Positions 32,225 to 43,757 of a stretch of DNA of 64,000 nt are shown here, piece after piece; position 1 is the stretch's first letter; every line of letters begins with the position of its first letter. This stretch comes from Rhyzopertha dominica (Eukaryota > Arthropoda > Insecta > Coleoptera > Bostrichidae). The notes below the pieces were generated by a model that did no database searches, was not told the origin of the DNA, and worked only from the letters and a program-made list of their open reading frames with translations. The translations under genes and the position numbers were made by a program. The stretch spans positions 4,335,786 to 4,399,785 of the forward strand of contig QCXZ01000041.1 in the NCBI GenBank assembly GCA_025024175.1, given 5' to 3'.

Positions 32225-33530
32225 TTCTCGAACAATCTGTCAGAAAGCATGGATAAAAGAGCTCAAGTGGATGCCGTGTATACCGACTTTTCCAAAGCGT
32301 TCGATAAAGTTCACCATGCCTCCCTTCTTATTAAATTGGAGAATTTCGGTGTGCATGGTAATCTGCTAAGGTGGCTAAAATCGTACTTATGTAATAGGAG
32401 CCAAGTTGTAACAATAAAAAACTCAGTATCGTCTTCAGTACCTGTAACATCCGGTGTACCGCAGGGCTCTCATCTAGGTCCTCTGCTATTTCTTATTTTT
32501 ATTAATGATATTGGTAATTTTATTCAACACTCAAATTATCTACTGTACGCAGACGATATGAAAATTTACAGAGAAATAACTAACTTACATGATGCACTGC
32601 TTTTGCAAATTGATTTAAATAACTTATACTTATACTGTACCAGAAATTATTTATATCTAAACCTAGACAAGTGCTATCACATCACTTTCACGAGAAATAG
32701 GCTGTCGGTCCCCACTAAATATGCAATAAACAACCACACCCTTAACTCTATTAATGAAATAAAGGACCTGGGCGTCATTGTGGACAGCACACTAAGATTT
32801 GAATTGTACGTTGAAGAAATAATACAGCGCTCGCTCAGAAACTTAGGTTTTATTTTTAGAACCACAACTAAATTTACCAATATAAAATCATTTAAAATTC
32901 TCTATGATACCTTGGTGCGCAGCCATCTAGAGTATGCCAGTGTCGTCTGGAACCCGTTGTATTACAAATACATTAACCGAATTGAACGCGTACAAAAAAA
33001 AAATCATTGGTAAGCTTAATTATAAGTTTAACAGGGATCTCCACACCTTGACTTACGAATATAACTTAAAAAAGTACAATATGACAAGCTTAAGCAAACG
33101 ACGCGAGAATTTTGATATTATCTTTCTGTACAAGGTAGTTAACTCATTGTTGTCAACGTCTTTAATTAGTCACGTAAATATTAATACTCCTCTATACCCT
33201 CTTAGGAGTAAGAATAATTTTCATGTTTATACTTGTAAGACAAGTCACTGCCAAAATTCACCGTTATATCGTGTAATTTACACTTATAACTCGGCTTATA
33301 CTCATCTCGATATTTTTTCACTATCATTAACATCTGTTAAAAAAGATTTTGAAAGAACCATAACTATAATTGGTAAACTGTTAAAAATAACATTTCAGAT
33401 GTAACTTATTCAATCACAACTCCTCTCACCCCTAATTACTTCATTTAAATGCGCTACCTAGTGCTTTCCTGCTTTTGGATTCTCTGAATCTATTGGAAAG
33501 TCAATGTAATAAATAAATAAAAAAAATTAA
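32225..33530 (+). mobile_element. 5'-truncated non-LTR retrotransposon, A-rich tail
   Basis: A jockey-supergroup element starting inside the reverse transcriptase and ending with AATAAATAAATAAAAAAAA (33507-33526). It retains everything from RT motif A to the 3' end. The nearest relative in the window is the fragment at 75-285. Upstream RT, endonuclease and ORF1 are absent. Confidence 0.88.
32249..33404 (+). pseudogene. Reverse transcriptase with a single poly(A) frameshift
   Basis: The first frame (32249-33013) has motif A in VYTDFSKAFDKVHH, SGVPQGSHLGPLLFLIFIND, catalytic LLYADDMKIY, LYLNLDKCYHITF, and IKDLGVIVDSTLRF. At a run of about ten A (32993-33003), right after IERVQKK, the frame changes and continues as IIGKLNYKF to a stop at 33404, giving the usual C-terminal tail. 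One indel in a homopolymer is the only visible damage apart from 5' truncation; it could be a sequencing error. Confidence 0.88.
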
Positions 33531-33704
33531 AGACAAAATAAACGCGAGCAGTTTGTCATGGCTACCATGTGTTCCACAAGTTCGTATTTACTAAGTCTAA
33601 AAAGCTAATTGTACCTAGATCAACAATACAAATCACTAAATTTAAGCCACCTGTTAGCAGCAAGATCTACTGTAGCATTACTTAATAGCTTAAAGTTCAG
33701 TATA

Positions 33705-35084
33705 CAGGGTGATTTTGAGAAAACTTCATACCTTAAATAACTTTAAATATAGCAAAAATTTGAAAATTTGCAAAAACAGGTAAACTTTTGTTTGCAGGGG
33801 GACAACTTTTGAGATAAATTTTTAATGGATAGCGCTTACTCTCTGAGCAGGGTAGACACCCCTTTAAAAATTTTAAATGGAACTATCCATCTTGTGATAC
33901 ATCATTTGAAAGCTTATTTCACAAAGAGTCTGGCCATGTAATTAGTTTTACCACGTTTAACTTATTGACGGGGTAATAGATTAATAGTGCCTACGAAACA
34001 GGTTGCTTATTAAATTGAATATTTTGGACTCTTTTCAACAAAATGTATTTTATTTTATTACTATAATCTTTTCTGTCATAATTTCGCAAAATTGCAGTCT
34101 TCTATCGAAGTCATCTTCGCCGAGTTCCTGGAGAGTTTTCATCTTATAGGGATAGAATTTGTGCAGTTTTGTAACTTTCCTTACAGATGAATAAGAAAGT
34201 CCATTAGCTGTAGAAATGTTACGCAAAGAGCTAGTTGAATCCATTGCAAAATGACCAATCACTTCAAATTGGGCCATTTTATCAACGACTCTATTCCCTG
34301 CCCTTTTTTGTTTACTACAAATCCAGTGTCTTGAAATTTCGGCACGAGATCGAGAATGTACCTAGCGTCAACATTTTTATCGGGGTGCCGTTCGTTAAAC
34401 ACCCTTGCTGACGCACGAGCACAGCTATGCTCAGCACCGTAAATAAAAATTATTTCTACCCTTTCGGCAGTTGAATAAACCATTATCACTTGGACTCTCA
34501 CTTTAAAATTTCACGCGATTTATAAAAAGGAATGTGAACAAAAAGATGGTCGTGCCAAAGAAGTAGCCAAAAAGTTGAAACAAAAAATTGGAAACACAAA
34601 GTAGATAATTATTTAGCCAATTCAGTATAAACTGTCGAGTTGCAATATCAAGTAATGTCGAAAGAAAATTTTACGTATTTTTAGCATTTTGCTTAGGTGT
34701 AACAATTATTTTTTAACAAGTTTTTTTAGGCTTAAGTAAGGACAATTTTTATTGTAACTGCAAGACAATAAATTTTGTTAAAAAAAGTCCAAAATATTCC
34801 ATTTTATAAGCCACTTGCTACAATGCACTTTTTGACCTACTACCCCGTCAATGGGTAAAAAATAGTAAAACATGGCAAGACTCCTTGTGTAATAAGCTTT
34901 TAAATAATGTATCGTAAGATGGGTAGTTTCATTTAAAATTTTTGAAGGGGTATCTACCCCGCTAAAAGGGTAAGCGCTATCCATTAAAAACTTATCTCAA
35001 AAGTTGTCCCTGTTTTTGCAAAATTTTAAATTTTTCCTCTATTTCAAGTTATTTAAGGTGTGAAGTTTTTAAAAAATCACCCTG
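33705..35084 (-). mobile_element. Internal-deletion derivative of the DD41D element (1380 bp)
   Basis: Complete ends CAGGGTGATTTTG (left) and the inverted AAAAAATCACCCTG (right) are flanked by TA at 33703-33704 and 35085-35086. The ~345-bp TIRs match those at 1330-1675 and 3241-3586. The transposase C-terminal half is missing: the sequence jumps from the equivalent of about 2383 to about 3254 of the first copy. Such deletions arise by interrupted gap repair. This copy keeps both termini, so it could be mobilised in trans. Confidence 0.9.
34050..34483 (-). pseudogene. N-terminal remnant of DD41D transposase
   Basis: The frame begins MVYSTAERVEIIFIYG like the first copy, shifts frame near 34260-34310 (KKGQG instead of KKRAG), then continues through FAMDSTSSLRNIST to DDFDRRLQFCEIMTEKIIV, where the deletion junction falls. 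No catalytic Asp remains. The helix-turn-helix part alone could at most encode a DNA-binding fragment. Confidence 0.88.
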
Positions 35085-35086
35085 TA

Positions 35087-35729
35087 TATTCACCATTAAC
35101 CGAACGAAACGCGAATTTCAGAGGTGTATTGCTGCTACGCAGAAGCAGCATCAACAGGTACGAACAAACACAGACAAGGCCTCGATCATCCTGGACGTTC
35201 TAGATATGAAACGAGCCCATCGTTATCGAGGCAACAATCGCAGAGTAGCGCCCTTTTTTATTGTGCAAGGGATGACAATTAAAACCGCGCTGATGCATTT
35301 TCAGCGCAAACACTGCCGCACCCTGGGCGCAAACAGCGCCCGTCGTGATTCACGACGCCCGCGTCGGTGGACACATGATTTTTTGCAAAATTTGCGAAAT
35401 TCACTCACCCTTTCGTCGTTCCCAAACCGCGTGGATCTGCAGGATGAAACGCACTACTGGCATTGCCGCCGCGCCGTCTGGGCTCGCTGAAATCGGTCGC
35501 CGACAACCGACGATCGTGAATTTCAGCCACCTGTGGCAAACTGAAACGGGGTGGCCTCGGATGCGCCCTCGTCCTAAAGGGTCTCGGGATAGTTTTGTGT
35601 TTGTTGTTGTACAAGCGCGGAATGGAAGGAATTAAATGCACTTTCCGTGTTGGTCAGCGGAAGTTGCTGAAATTAGTCGGCTCGGTTGGGAAATGGATCC
35701 CTGAATTTCTACTGAAAATTAAATGTTTA
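35087..35729. other. GC-rich unassigned island
   Basis: Positions 35100-35640 are much richer in G+C and CpG than the flanks (for example GGGCGCAAACAGCGCCCGTCG). Overlapping frames of 78-96 codons appear in several frames at once, the mark of GC composition rather than coding. No similarity recognised; a CpG-rich regulatory element is one explanation. Confidence 0.4.
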
Positions 35730-36030
35730 TACAGTGTGTCGCATTTAAGATGAAGACACCCCCATATTTTAGGTATTCAAAGGAATACAGTTCTGAATTT
35801 TCGCACATACATAAACGGTGACGGGTCATATTTTTTAAGATACTTAACCGAATTCTGAATTTTAAACTCGGCCTACTACGAATAGATAGATAGGGCTGAT
35901 TCTCAATATTTTGTTTCGCGTTAGAGATTTCAAAAAAGTTATTAGAAAAAGTTGTTCAGAATATTTTTTAGGCCTGCATTACCAATTTTCATGACAAAAT
36001 TCACATTTTTAATTTTTTCAATTTTTTAAT

Positions 36031-37784
36031 GTATGTTGTTTCTTGCCCGTTAGCAAAAAGTGCCTTGGGGGCCTGCTGTCAAATTGAAGTATGCAGTTGC
36101 ATGCCAATTTATCAGGCTACAGGTCACTTCCTTTAGGAAGTAGTACCCGTTAAGGCAGCTAAGTGGCTTTGTCATCATGTCAGTGTAATGCCGACAGATG
36201 GCATTGCCATCCTAAATTCTTACTTTCATCATACCATTGCTTTGGTATATAAGCAAAACCAGTTCTATTCCGTGCTGTCTACACTAGACCTAAACTGCAC
36301 TGATGAGCTGTAATGAAAGCGAAATAGTACTATCTGCAGTTGGTTGAGGTGTAGACAGTATAGCATAGACATGCATTTTAATGTATGTTGGTTCTTTTCC
36401 GTTAGCAAAAAGTGCCGTGGGGGCCTGCTGTCAAATTGAAGTATGCAGTTGCATGTAGAGGTGGTGAAAATCAGTATTTTTCGATAACAGGTAGTTTCGG
36501 AACTGGTAGAACTTAATACCTGTTCTAAATACCTGTTATAAAATAATAGGTATAGTCTTCGATCTGATTCTCCTTTAATAACCAAATCTGCTAAGGAATA
36601 AGAATAACCGACAAATGCTGAACTACAGAAAAGCGGTTTAAGTACATTGTACTTTGATTGATTGACACTGAGGCTGGGACACACATGCAGTATGCTGACA
36701 TAAGGTGGTGATTTTCCAAATCGTAGTATACTACCAAAACCACTCTGCAACATTTACAATAAATTATAAATGTCAAATATTAGTGGTAATATCAATCGCC
36801 TGCAAAAATGCAAACGCTTTTGTTTGATAGCTGGCATCGGTATTTTTTAAATTAAATTTAGGTTGTTTTATTAGGTATCGTTATGACTCTGATGTTCTGA
36901 CAAGAGCAAGTTTTTTCGCTCTTCAAAATAAATAAAACACCATCCCGAAAGTTTTTAATTTTAGATTTTTACTTGCTTAACACAATATGTACCTAGTTAC
37001 TGTTTATTGTATCATAAGAAAGAAATTTGAAAATTTTCTCAAGGTTTATTCTGGTATATGCAACATTATTTAACATTAGACTATACAATTCACAGCTAAG
37101 CTAATACTAAAAACATTACTTTGTTCGTTAATAGCGAATTATTTGTTCAATGTGTGTGGTTCTATACTGAACGTTCAGAGACTGCATAATCTGCTAACGA
37201 CGCTAACAGGGTACGTACCAACACAGACAGGTAACAGATATCAGAACACCAAGCGCTACTCTTGCATAGACGATATAAAATAATAGGNATCCCCACCACT
37301 CAACAATAAGCCGGGTAGTACAGATCCTGACCGCTGCTTTCGTGTATATAGGTAATATAACATATATGATATCCGGCAACCAACGCGCAATACAAGTATC
37401 TGCCGAACCTAGTATTTAGACAATCCATACCTGTTATCTAGAACTGCTTGCTGATACCTGTTACCATATAACAGGTCCAGTATCTGCTTACCACCTCTAG
37501 TTGCATGCCAATTTGTCAGGCTACAGGCTACTTCCTTTAGGAAATAGTACCCGTTAAGGCAGCTAGGTGGCTTTGTCATCATGTCAGTGTAATGCTGACA
37601 GATGGCATTGCCATTCTAAATTCTTACTTTCATCATACCATTGCTTTGGTATATAAGCAAAACCAGTTCTATGCCGTGTTGTCTACACTAGACCTAAGCT
37701 GCACTGATGAGCTGTAATGAAAGCGAAATAGTACTACCTGCAGTTGGTTGAGGTGTAGACAGCATACCATAGACATGCGTTTAA
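36031..37784 (+). repeat. Two tandem 352-bp units, second one split by a hAT insertion
   Basis: Unit 1 is 36031-36382; unit 2 is 36383-36455 plus 37508-37784. They are near-identical (GTTAGCAAAAAGTGCC, GGGGGCCTGCTGTCAAATTG, GACAGATGGCATTGCCAT, GAGCTGTAATGAAAGCGAAA). Each has the TATA-like GGTATATAAGCAAAACC followed about 30 bp later by GTCTACACTAGACC, and each has GTCTACAC matched by GTGTAGAC as an internal inverted repeat. Confidence 0.87.
36456..37499. mobile_element. Non-autonomous hAT-type element (1044 bp)
   Basis: Ends are TAGAGGTGGT and inverted ACCACCTCTA, flanked by a perfect 8-bp duplication GTTGCATG (36448-36455 and 37500-37507). The insertion clearly interrupts the second 352-bp unit, so both boundaries are exact. 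Both ends carry several copies of an ACAGGTA/TACCTGT motif, likely transposase-binding repeats. No transposase frame; the 162-codon minus-strand frame spanning its left edge shows no known similarity and runs across the insertion boundary. Confidence 0.92.
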
Positions 37785-37929
37785 AATTATTACGTTTTCT
37801 TTTTTTAATTTTATAACTAGAAATGTACGCAATAAAGTCCACACTAACTAGTATTTGACACTTCTTTCAATTTTATTATTTTTCATGGCACACTAAGTAT
37901 AAAATTAAAAAAGAAAACGTAATAATTTT
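37783..37929. repeat. Near-perfect 32-bp inverted repeat (hairpin arms)
   Basis: AAAATTATTACGTTTTC...TTTTATA at 37783-37815 is mirrored by TATAAAATT...GAAAACGTAATAATTTT at 37898-37929, differing by one T in the homopolymer, with an ~82-bp loop. It lies just inside the right TIR of the 2.5-kb element. It may be a small MITE or part of that element. Confidence 0.7.
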
Positions 37930-38233
37930 TAAGTACCAAAATATTGAAAAAATGAAAAGCGACTTTTGTCATGAAAATTGGTATGCAGGCCTAAAAAATA
38001 TTTTGAACAACTTTTTCTAATAACTTTTTTCGATATCTCTAACGCGAAACAAAACACTGAGAATCGGCCCTATTTATCAATTCGTAGTAGGCTGAGTTTA
38101 AAATTCAGAATTTGGTTAAGTATCTTAAAAAATATGACCCGTCACCGTTTATTACTGTACGAAAATTCAAATTTGTATTCCTTTAAATAACTAAAATATG
38201 GGGGTGTCTTCATCTTAAATGCGACACGCTGTA

Positions 38234-39029
38234 TATAAAAAGGCTTAATTTTTCAACTGGACAAGCTTTAGGTTGAATTAACTATAGAGGGTACCCATTT
38301 TAAATGATCCGGTAGCTATAACTTTTGGACTGAATAATCAAAAAACCTTCCTGTAGAATTGAAGAGGATTTCGGATGACGTATACCTCTAAAATAGATAA
38401 CAATTCGTGGCAATATTTATTTCACTTCACCTTCATAGCGAGAACAAAAAGGTGGTGAGTTTTTACAAATCTAGTCGGCCATATGGCAAATTATATGTAG
38501 TTAAATAATGTTTTCTGAAATAAAAGACAAACAGCTCTTGTTCATAAGGAAAACTCAACTTCCATTTACTTTGTCCTGTCTGAAAATTTGCTTGATTTGG
38601 ACGAGCACTTTTATTAAAAACTGGCCAAATATTCGTATTGCTATAACCATTTCTCACTAGCGCTGATTAAAAATGATCAATTTCTCTTTCTAGTGCTTTC
38701 GTCTCGAATTCGATGTGCTCTGACAAAAAAAAGATAAACTTCCATTGATTGCTAATGCCTTAGTAAATTTTATATCAGGATTTTGTATAGCACCAAAATT
38801 GAAAAACTCGCAAAGTTTGGACCTAAGCCTGCGTGTGTTTTAGTAGACAATCAATATTTTATTTTTCCATTTAGTCTGACTCCCAGCAGAGGTATTTAAT
38901 TGATATTCAGTATACCTATTAGGATTCTAAGTTTTGTCAGAGTCACGTCGTAAACTGTACACCTGTCTTTCTCTCACACAGCGTTTTAATGACATTAGTA
39001 GCATCAAAAAAAATCTTAGTAGACAAAAG
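38234..39029. other. Unassigned DNA with a dispersed repeat
   Basis: Positions 38831-38893 match 3883-3945 (GCGTGTGTTTT, TTTTTCCATTTAGTCT, ACTCCCAGCAG). Otherwise AT-rich and without a recognisable gene. Confidence 0.4.
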
Positions 39030-40790
39030 GAAAAAACAGACTCATTGGTGAAATGAGGAGATAAAAAGCCATGTAGCAAAGAAAAAAGAAATATGGAAAC
39101 AACATATTGCAAAGCGAACAATAGAAAATTACACAAGATACAAAGATCAGAGAATAAAAGTCAAAGAATTGGTAAAAGAAGCCAAAAGGGAGGCTTGGGA
39201 AGAATTTGGGATGAAAATGGAGGAAAACAGCAAAGCAAACCAGAAACTATTTTATAAAATACTAAAGAATGCCAAAAATGATAAAAAATACATTGCAGGT
39301 CAGATAAAAAACAAGCAAGGGAAAATACTAGGAGAAGGCAGTGAAATAATGAACAGATGGAAAGAATATTTCGAAGAGTTACTCAACCCAGAAACCGAAA
39401 CAAATTGCACAGAAATCAGTGAAACGAATTGTAGAAGTGTTGAAGAGGAACAACATAACGTTATAGAGGAGGAAGAAGTAAAAAAGATCATTGATAATAT
39501 AAAAAGAGGAAAAGCGGCGGGGCATGATCAACTTGCACCAGAAATGTTGAAAAGTATGGGTCCAATAGGGGGGAAAGTGCTGACAAAAATATTTAACATG
39601 GCATGGAATAAACGAGCAGTACCAGATGACTGGAAAATGGGGATAATTGTACCAATACATAAAAAGGGAGACACAAAAGACTGTGGGAACTGTAGAGGAA
39701 TCACATTGTTAAGTGTAGTAGCAAAGGTTTATGAAAGACTGATTGAATCAAGATTAAGAGAAAAGTTGGAACCACAATTACACGAAGCACAAAGCGGGTT
39801 TAGAAGAGGGCGAAGCATCCAGGACCATATATTTACGATTAAACAAATGGCGGAAAAGATAGGCAAAGAAAAAGGAATCTGTTTAGCATTGCTGGACTTA
39901 GAGAAAGCATTTGATAACATCCCTAGAAAAGTATGAAGAAAAGAGGTATAAATAATAAGCTCAGAAAAAGCATAGAGAGTTTATACAGCGATACAAAAAA
40001 TTATGTCAGAACAAGCAACATGGAATCACAGNATTTTCAAGTAGTGGATAGATTAANGCAAGGGGGGGNGGTATTAAGCCCAACACTGTTTATCATGGTA
40101 ATGGACGATATATTGTGGGAACTACACAACAAGGCTAACGTAGTCAAATTAGGGTATAGAAAATTAAAGGTGATAAAGCTAGCAGAATGCGCATTTGCAG
40201 ATGACCTGATGATCTGTTCAGAAAATGAAGAAAAGTTACAACAAAATGTAGACTTGTGGGAGAATGAACTAACAAATCGTAAAATGTTAATAAATACGAG
40301 CAAGACTAAAACAATGGTCATAGGAAAGGAGGACAAAAAGATAGACATAACAATAAATGGGAAACAAATAGAACAGGTTAAAAGTTTTTAAATATCTAGG
40401 AGTTACAATACAAAGCAATGGAAGTATGGATGAAGAAATAAGTGAAAGAATCACTAGTGCAATAAAGGTGTATCACTCACTAAACAGGGCCTTAATAAGT
40501 AAAAAGGAAATAAGTGAGAAGACAAAAATGACGGTATACAAGACCGTTTATAGACCAATATTGACATATGGTAGTGAAAGTTGGGTGTTAAGTGATAGAC
40601 TTTTAAGTAGACTGCAGGCAACAGAGATGAAATACTTGATACGTGTTAAAGGGGTGACTAGAATGGACAGAATAAGAAACGACAGAAAAGAACTAGAAAT
40701 AGAGTCGATTAAACAAACCATTGAAGAGAATAAATTAAAGTGGTTCGGGCACTTGGTGAGAATGAACGAACCACAGAAATTCAACAAGTT
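39030..40790 (+). pseudogene. RTE-like non-LTR reverse transcriptase, frameshifted and truncated
   Basis: Readable from about 39030 (EIWKQHIAKRT). The frame 39169-39936 has KRGKAAGHDQLAPEMLK, PIHKKGDTKDCGNCRGITLL, QSGFRRGRSIQDHIF and LLDLEKAFDNIPRKV. A small deletion shifts frame near 39932. The next frame has LSPTLFIMVMDDIL and catalytic CAFADDLMIC. An extra T near 40388 shifts it again before KYLGVTIQSNGSMDEEISERI and the C-terminal TYGSESWVL, LQATEMKYLIRVKGV and KWFGHLVRMNEP. Similarity ends abruptly at about 40790, before a normal 3' end. Motif style is that of RTE-related endonuclease/reverse transcriptases, different from the other copies here. Confidence 0.85.
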
Positions 40791-43021
40791 ATTGCTTCTG
40801 GTAGTTTCAATCGATTACAGCCGTTTCAAAACCCCGAAGCCCGTTCCATCCACCGTTCTCNAGGAACACGGTTTCTATCTTAAAAGTTAAATTAACCCAA
40901 CTAGCTAAACTGCAGTTCTCTCCAGCCGCAAATCGCTCCTGCTTGGAGCATCGTTGCCGCTGGCTAATTATATTTATTTAAATCAAATAAACTCCAGGCA
41001 GAACTTATAGCTTGCATCTCCAATGCTCCTGCCGTTAGAGACAATTTATGCAAAACTGCACAGGAGGTTCGACAAGATAGAATCTAAGTTCTGATGTGTA
41101 GACATTGGATCAAAGCATCGAATGCGTAAATTTACTTGTGTATAGAACAATAGGCTTCACTGGAACGATCTTTCATTGTATAAATGTGTACTGTAAGGCA
41201 AAAACTGAAAAAACACGATGATCAATATTTATAACAGTAATGGTTGTATTGTGTTTGAATAATCTTGATAATAAAACATTTTTGCAAATTTGCGTCAGTA
41301 GATTTATCGAAAATTATCGTTGTAAATAGTTATGGTTTATAATACCAAATATCGGTAAAGAAACTCATAAAATTCAAAATAAGGGTTCTTTTCACAAATT
41401 CTAAAACACGCAGAAATACGTAACGTAACGAAGATATGTCTCCATCAAATGTTCGTTTTAACAAAATCATGTAAATTTTATTATCTAAGTAATTTAACTA
41501 GTATGTCATTTGGCATAAAAAGAATCCAAATGGTCACAACTTGCTGTTATTTTATATTCGTTCCGAGAGCAGTAAAGACTTGTTGAATATCTTGAATTAA
41601 GGAAAAATAACAAAAACGTCGACTAGCGAATAGTATCAGTAGACAAAAACTTATCAATGTAGATCCCTGAAAAAATTCAGGATCTACAGATGATGCTGGA
41701 TAGCTTGTTAATTCATTAATAATTGCGGAGATGAAAGTCATTATTTGTGATTTGGTTCTGTTAAAAAAAAATTAAAACGTCATATCCTCATCATATTATT
41801 TTGTTTCAATCACCTCAAAATAAACATAAAAGGAAAACCGTGACAACTCTTGGTTACATGTTACATGTTTAAGCCTGGTAATTCTTCGAAGTGAATCCCC
41901 AAAATTACTTTCGGCAACGCCAAAAATATATAATTTCCAGCAGCCATAGAATTTAAATGCGGTTATATTTGACCCTGCATTTGTTGGAAACCACGCGAAG
42001 GATCTAAATGAAGCACTACCTTCAAGTGCCAAATACTGGGTTATTTTTGCAAAAATTTTCCATCATACGTATTTAGTAACTTGGTACGGAAATAATTAAT
42101 TATTATTAAATTAAATTTATTATTAAAATAATAATACTACAAAAATTCCCAAGCAAGCCTACCAAAATATTAAGAGGATAGGACACGTTAGAAAAAGTAA
42201 AAGTATACGCTTACAACGTAATTCGTTTGAAGTTCTAAAGCAATTTCCAGTTTCCTCTTTTGATAGTGTTGTTTGGATTTACCTCCTGAAATAATATATC
42301 AGTAACGGTAGTGCCGCCCTGAATGTGATGTCAAACTCGTAAACTGGGTGTCAGCATAAATTGAATAGCGACCAGTAGATGTCACTGTACGCATCGGTTA
42401 CAGGCGTTTTGATATCGGCTACTATTTTAGTGTATACGTTAACAAAGTGATGGCAGTTATAATATTGTAGTTGGTTTTAATACTGACTAGTGCATGGTGG
42501 GTTTATATGACATGAGATGGCAGCACAGTGCATCAGCGCAACATATTTAATTTTTGTTTAATATATTCATAAGTTTTGTATTTTATTATAGTTACTACTA
42601 TCTCTGTCTGTCACGTAGTAGTAATATTTTAACACAAAATTTTTTTCACTTTTTTATATAAATTGTTCGGTATTATCTAGGTATTATATAAAGTCGATAT
42701 TTATCTCTTTTATAAACAATTTCGGTGTATGTAATTTAGTTATGTTAATTTGAACTGTTCAACTTAAATCGTTGAATATTGATTAATATTTTCATTCAAG
42801 TATGCATAAAAGCAAAAGAATTTATTATATTTATTATATATGTTCATTAAACAGAAGGACAATTTGTTACTCCAAAGGAAGTGTTAACAACTCAAACATT
42901 ATTTACTTTGCAAAGAAAATATCAACCACTAAAAACAATTTTAAGTGTTGAAATTCTTAAAATGAGCCATTTATCATTTCTAAAATAAGAAATTTTGTAA
43001 TTTTATAACAATTTTATATCC
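40791..43021. other. Unassigned DNA
   Basis: No gene, RNA or complete mobile element recognised. The part 40800-41060 has mixed composition with TAATTATATTTATTTAAAT; 42300-42550 is GC-moderate. Confidence 0.35.
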
Positions 43022-43610
43022 AAGACTTCCGGTTTAGGAAATATGACAGAAATTATTCAGATTCAAAAGCATTAAATCGCTTCTATTTCTTAAACCGGAA
43101 GTCTGGGATCCCAACTTATATACATTTTCTGAATCAGCAAGTCGAGATCTACCTCCCTGAGTTATATCAGATGTTTTGGAAATTTTCCAAAAATCACCAT
43201 TTTTTTCTGACCAAAAGTATGAAATTTTTGTCGATTTACACAAAGTCTCCAAGAAACCCGAAATAATTCAGGCAGATAAATCTTGACATGCTGATTCAGA
43301 AAATCTATATTAACTTGGGGTCCCAGACTTCCAGCTTAGAAAATATTACAGAAATTATAGTTTGCCGATGAAAGAATCAAACGCATTAAATCGCTCCCAT
43401 TTCCTAAACCGGAAGTCTGGGACCCCAACTTATATACATTTTCTGAATCAGCAAGTCGAGATCTATCTCCCCGAGTTTTATCAAATGTTTTGGAAATTTT
43501 GCAAAAATCGCCATTTTTTTCTGACCAAAAGTATGAAAAATTTGTCGATTTTCAGTCTCCAAAAGACCCAAAATAATTTAGGCAGATAGATCTCGACATG
43601 TTGATTCAGA
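43022..43610. repeat. Two tandem units of ~314 bp with internal inverted repeats
   Basis: TAAACCGGAAGTCTGGGAYCCCAACTTATATACATTTTCTGAATCAGCAAGTCGAGATCTA starts at 43091 and again at 43405. Each unit also has inverted versions of its landmarks: CTTCCGGTTTAGGAAAT at 43025 against TTCCTAAACCGGAAG at 43401, and TTCTGAATCAGCAAGTCGAGATCT against AGATCTCGACATGTTGATTCAGAA. The pattern is that of a short satellite or a foldback element, placed just before the gene-dense part. Confidence 0.8.
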
Positions 43611-43688
43611 AAACAGTCACCTTATAAAATTAAAGGGAATAATAATTCAATTAAAGAAAAAACCAAAGCATAATAATAGACATTCACA

Positions 43689-43694
43689 TTTATT
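43689..43694 (-). terminator. Poly(A) signal of eIF3f
   Basis: AATAAA on the minus strand 64 bp after the eIF3f stop codon. Confidence 0.7.
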
Positions 43695-43757
43695 GGTCAT
43701 TTATCGGCACCTTTACACCTAAAGGACAAAATCCATACACTTTTATCGGTATAATAC

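Larger units (their letters stand above)
35732..38231. mobile_element. TA-flanked element with ~290-bp TIRs and internal tandem repeats (2500 bp)
   Basis: TA at 35730-35731 and 38232-38233 flanks inverted ends CAGTGTGTCGCATTTAAGAT and ATCTTAAATGCGACACGCTG. The arms (35732-36020 and about 37935-38231) align over nearly 290 bp, with shared blocks such as GAAGACACCCCCATATTTTAG, ATATGACCCGTCACCGTTTAT and AAAAAATATTCTGAACAACTTT. No transposase frame exists. The TA duplication points to the Tc1/mariner superfamily. The interior is two tandem 352-bp units plus a hAT insertion. Confidence 0.85.

Noticed and set aside
35206..35641. Overlapping 78-96 codon frames in the GC-rich island
   Set aside because: Open on both strands and in several frames at once, as GC-rich DNA gives; no protein similarity seen.
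36265..36753. 162-codon minus-strand frame
   Set aside because: It crosses the exact left boundary of a hAT insertion in a tandem repeat, so it cannot be an old gene; no domain.
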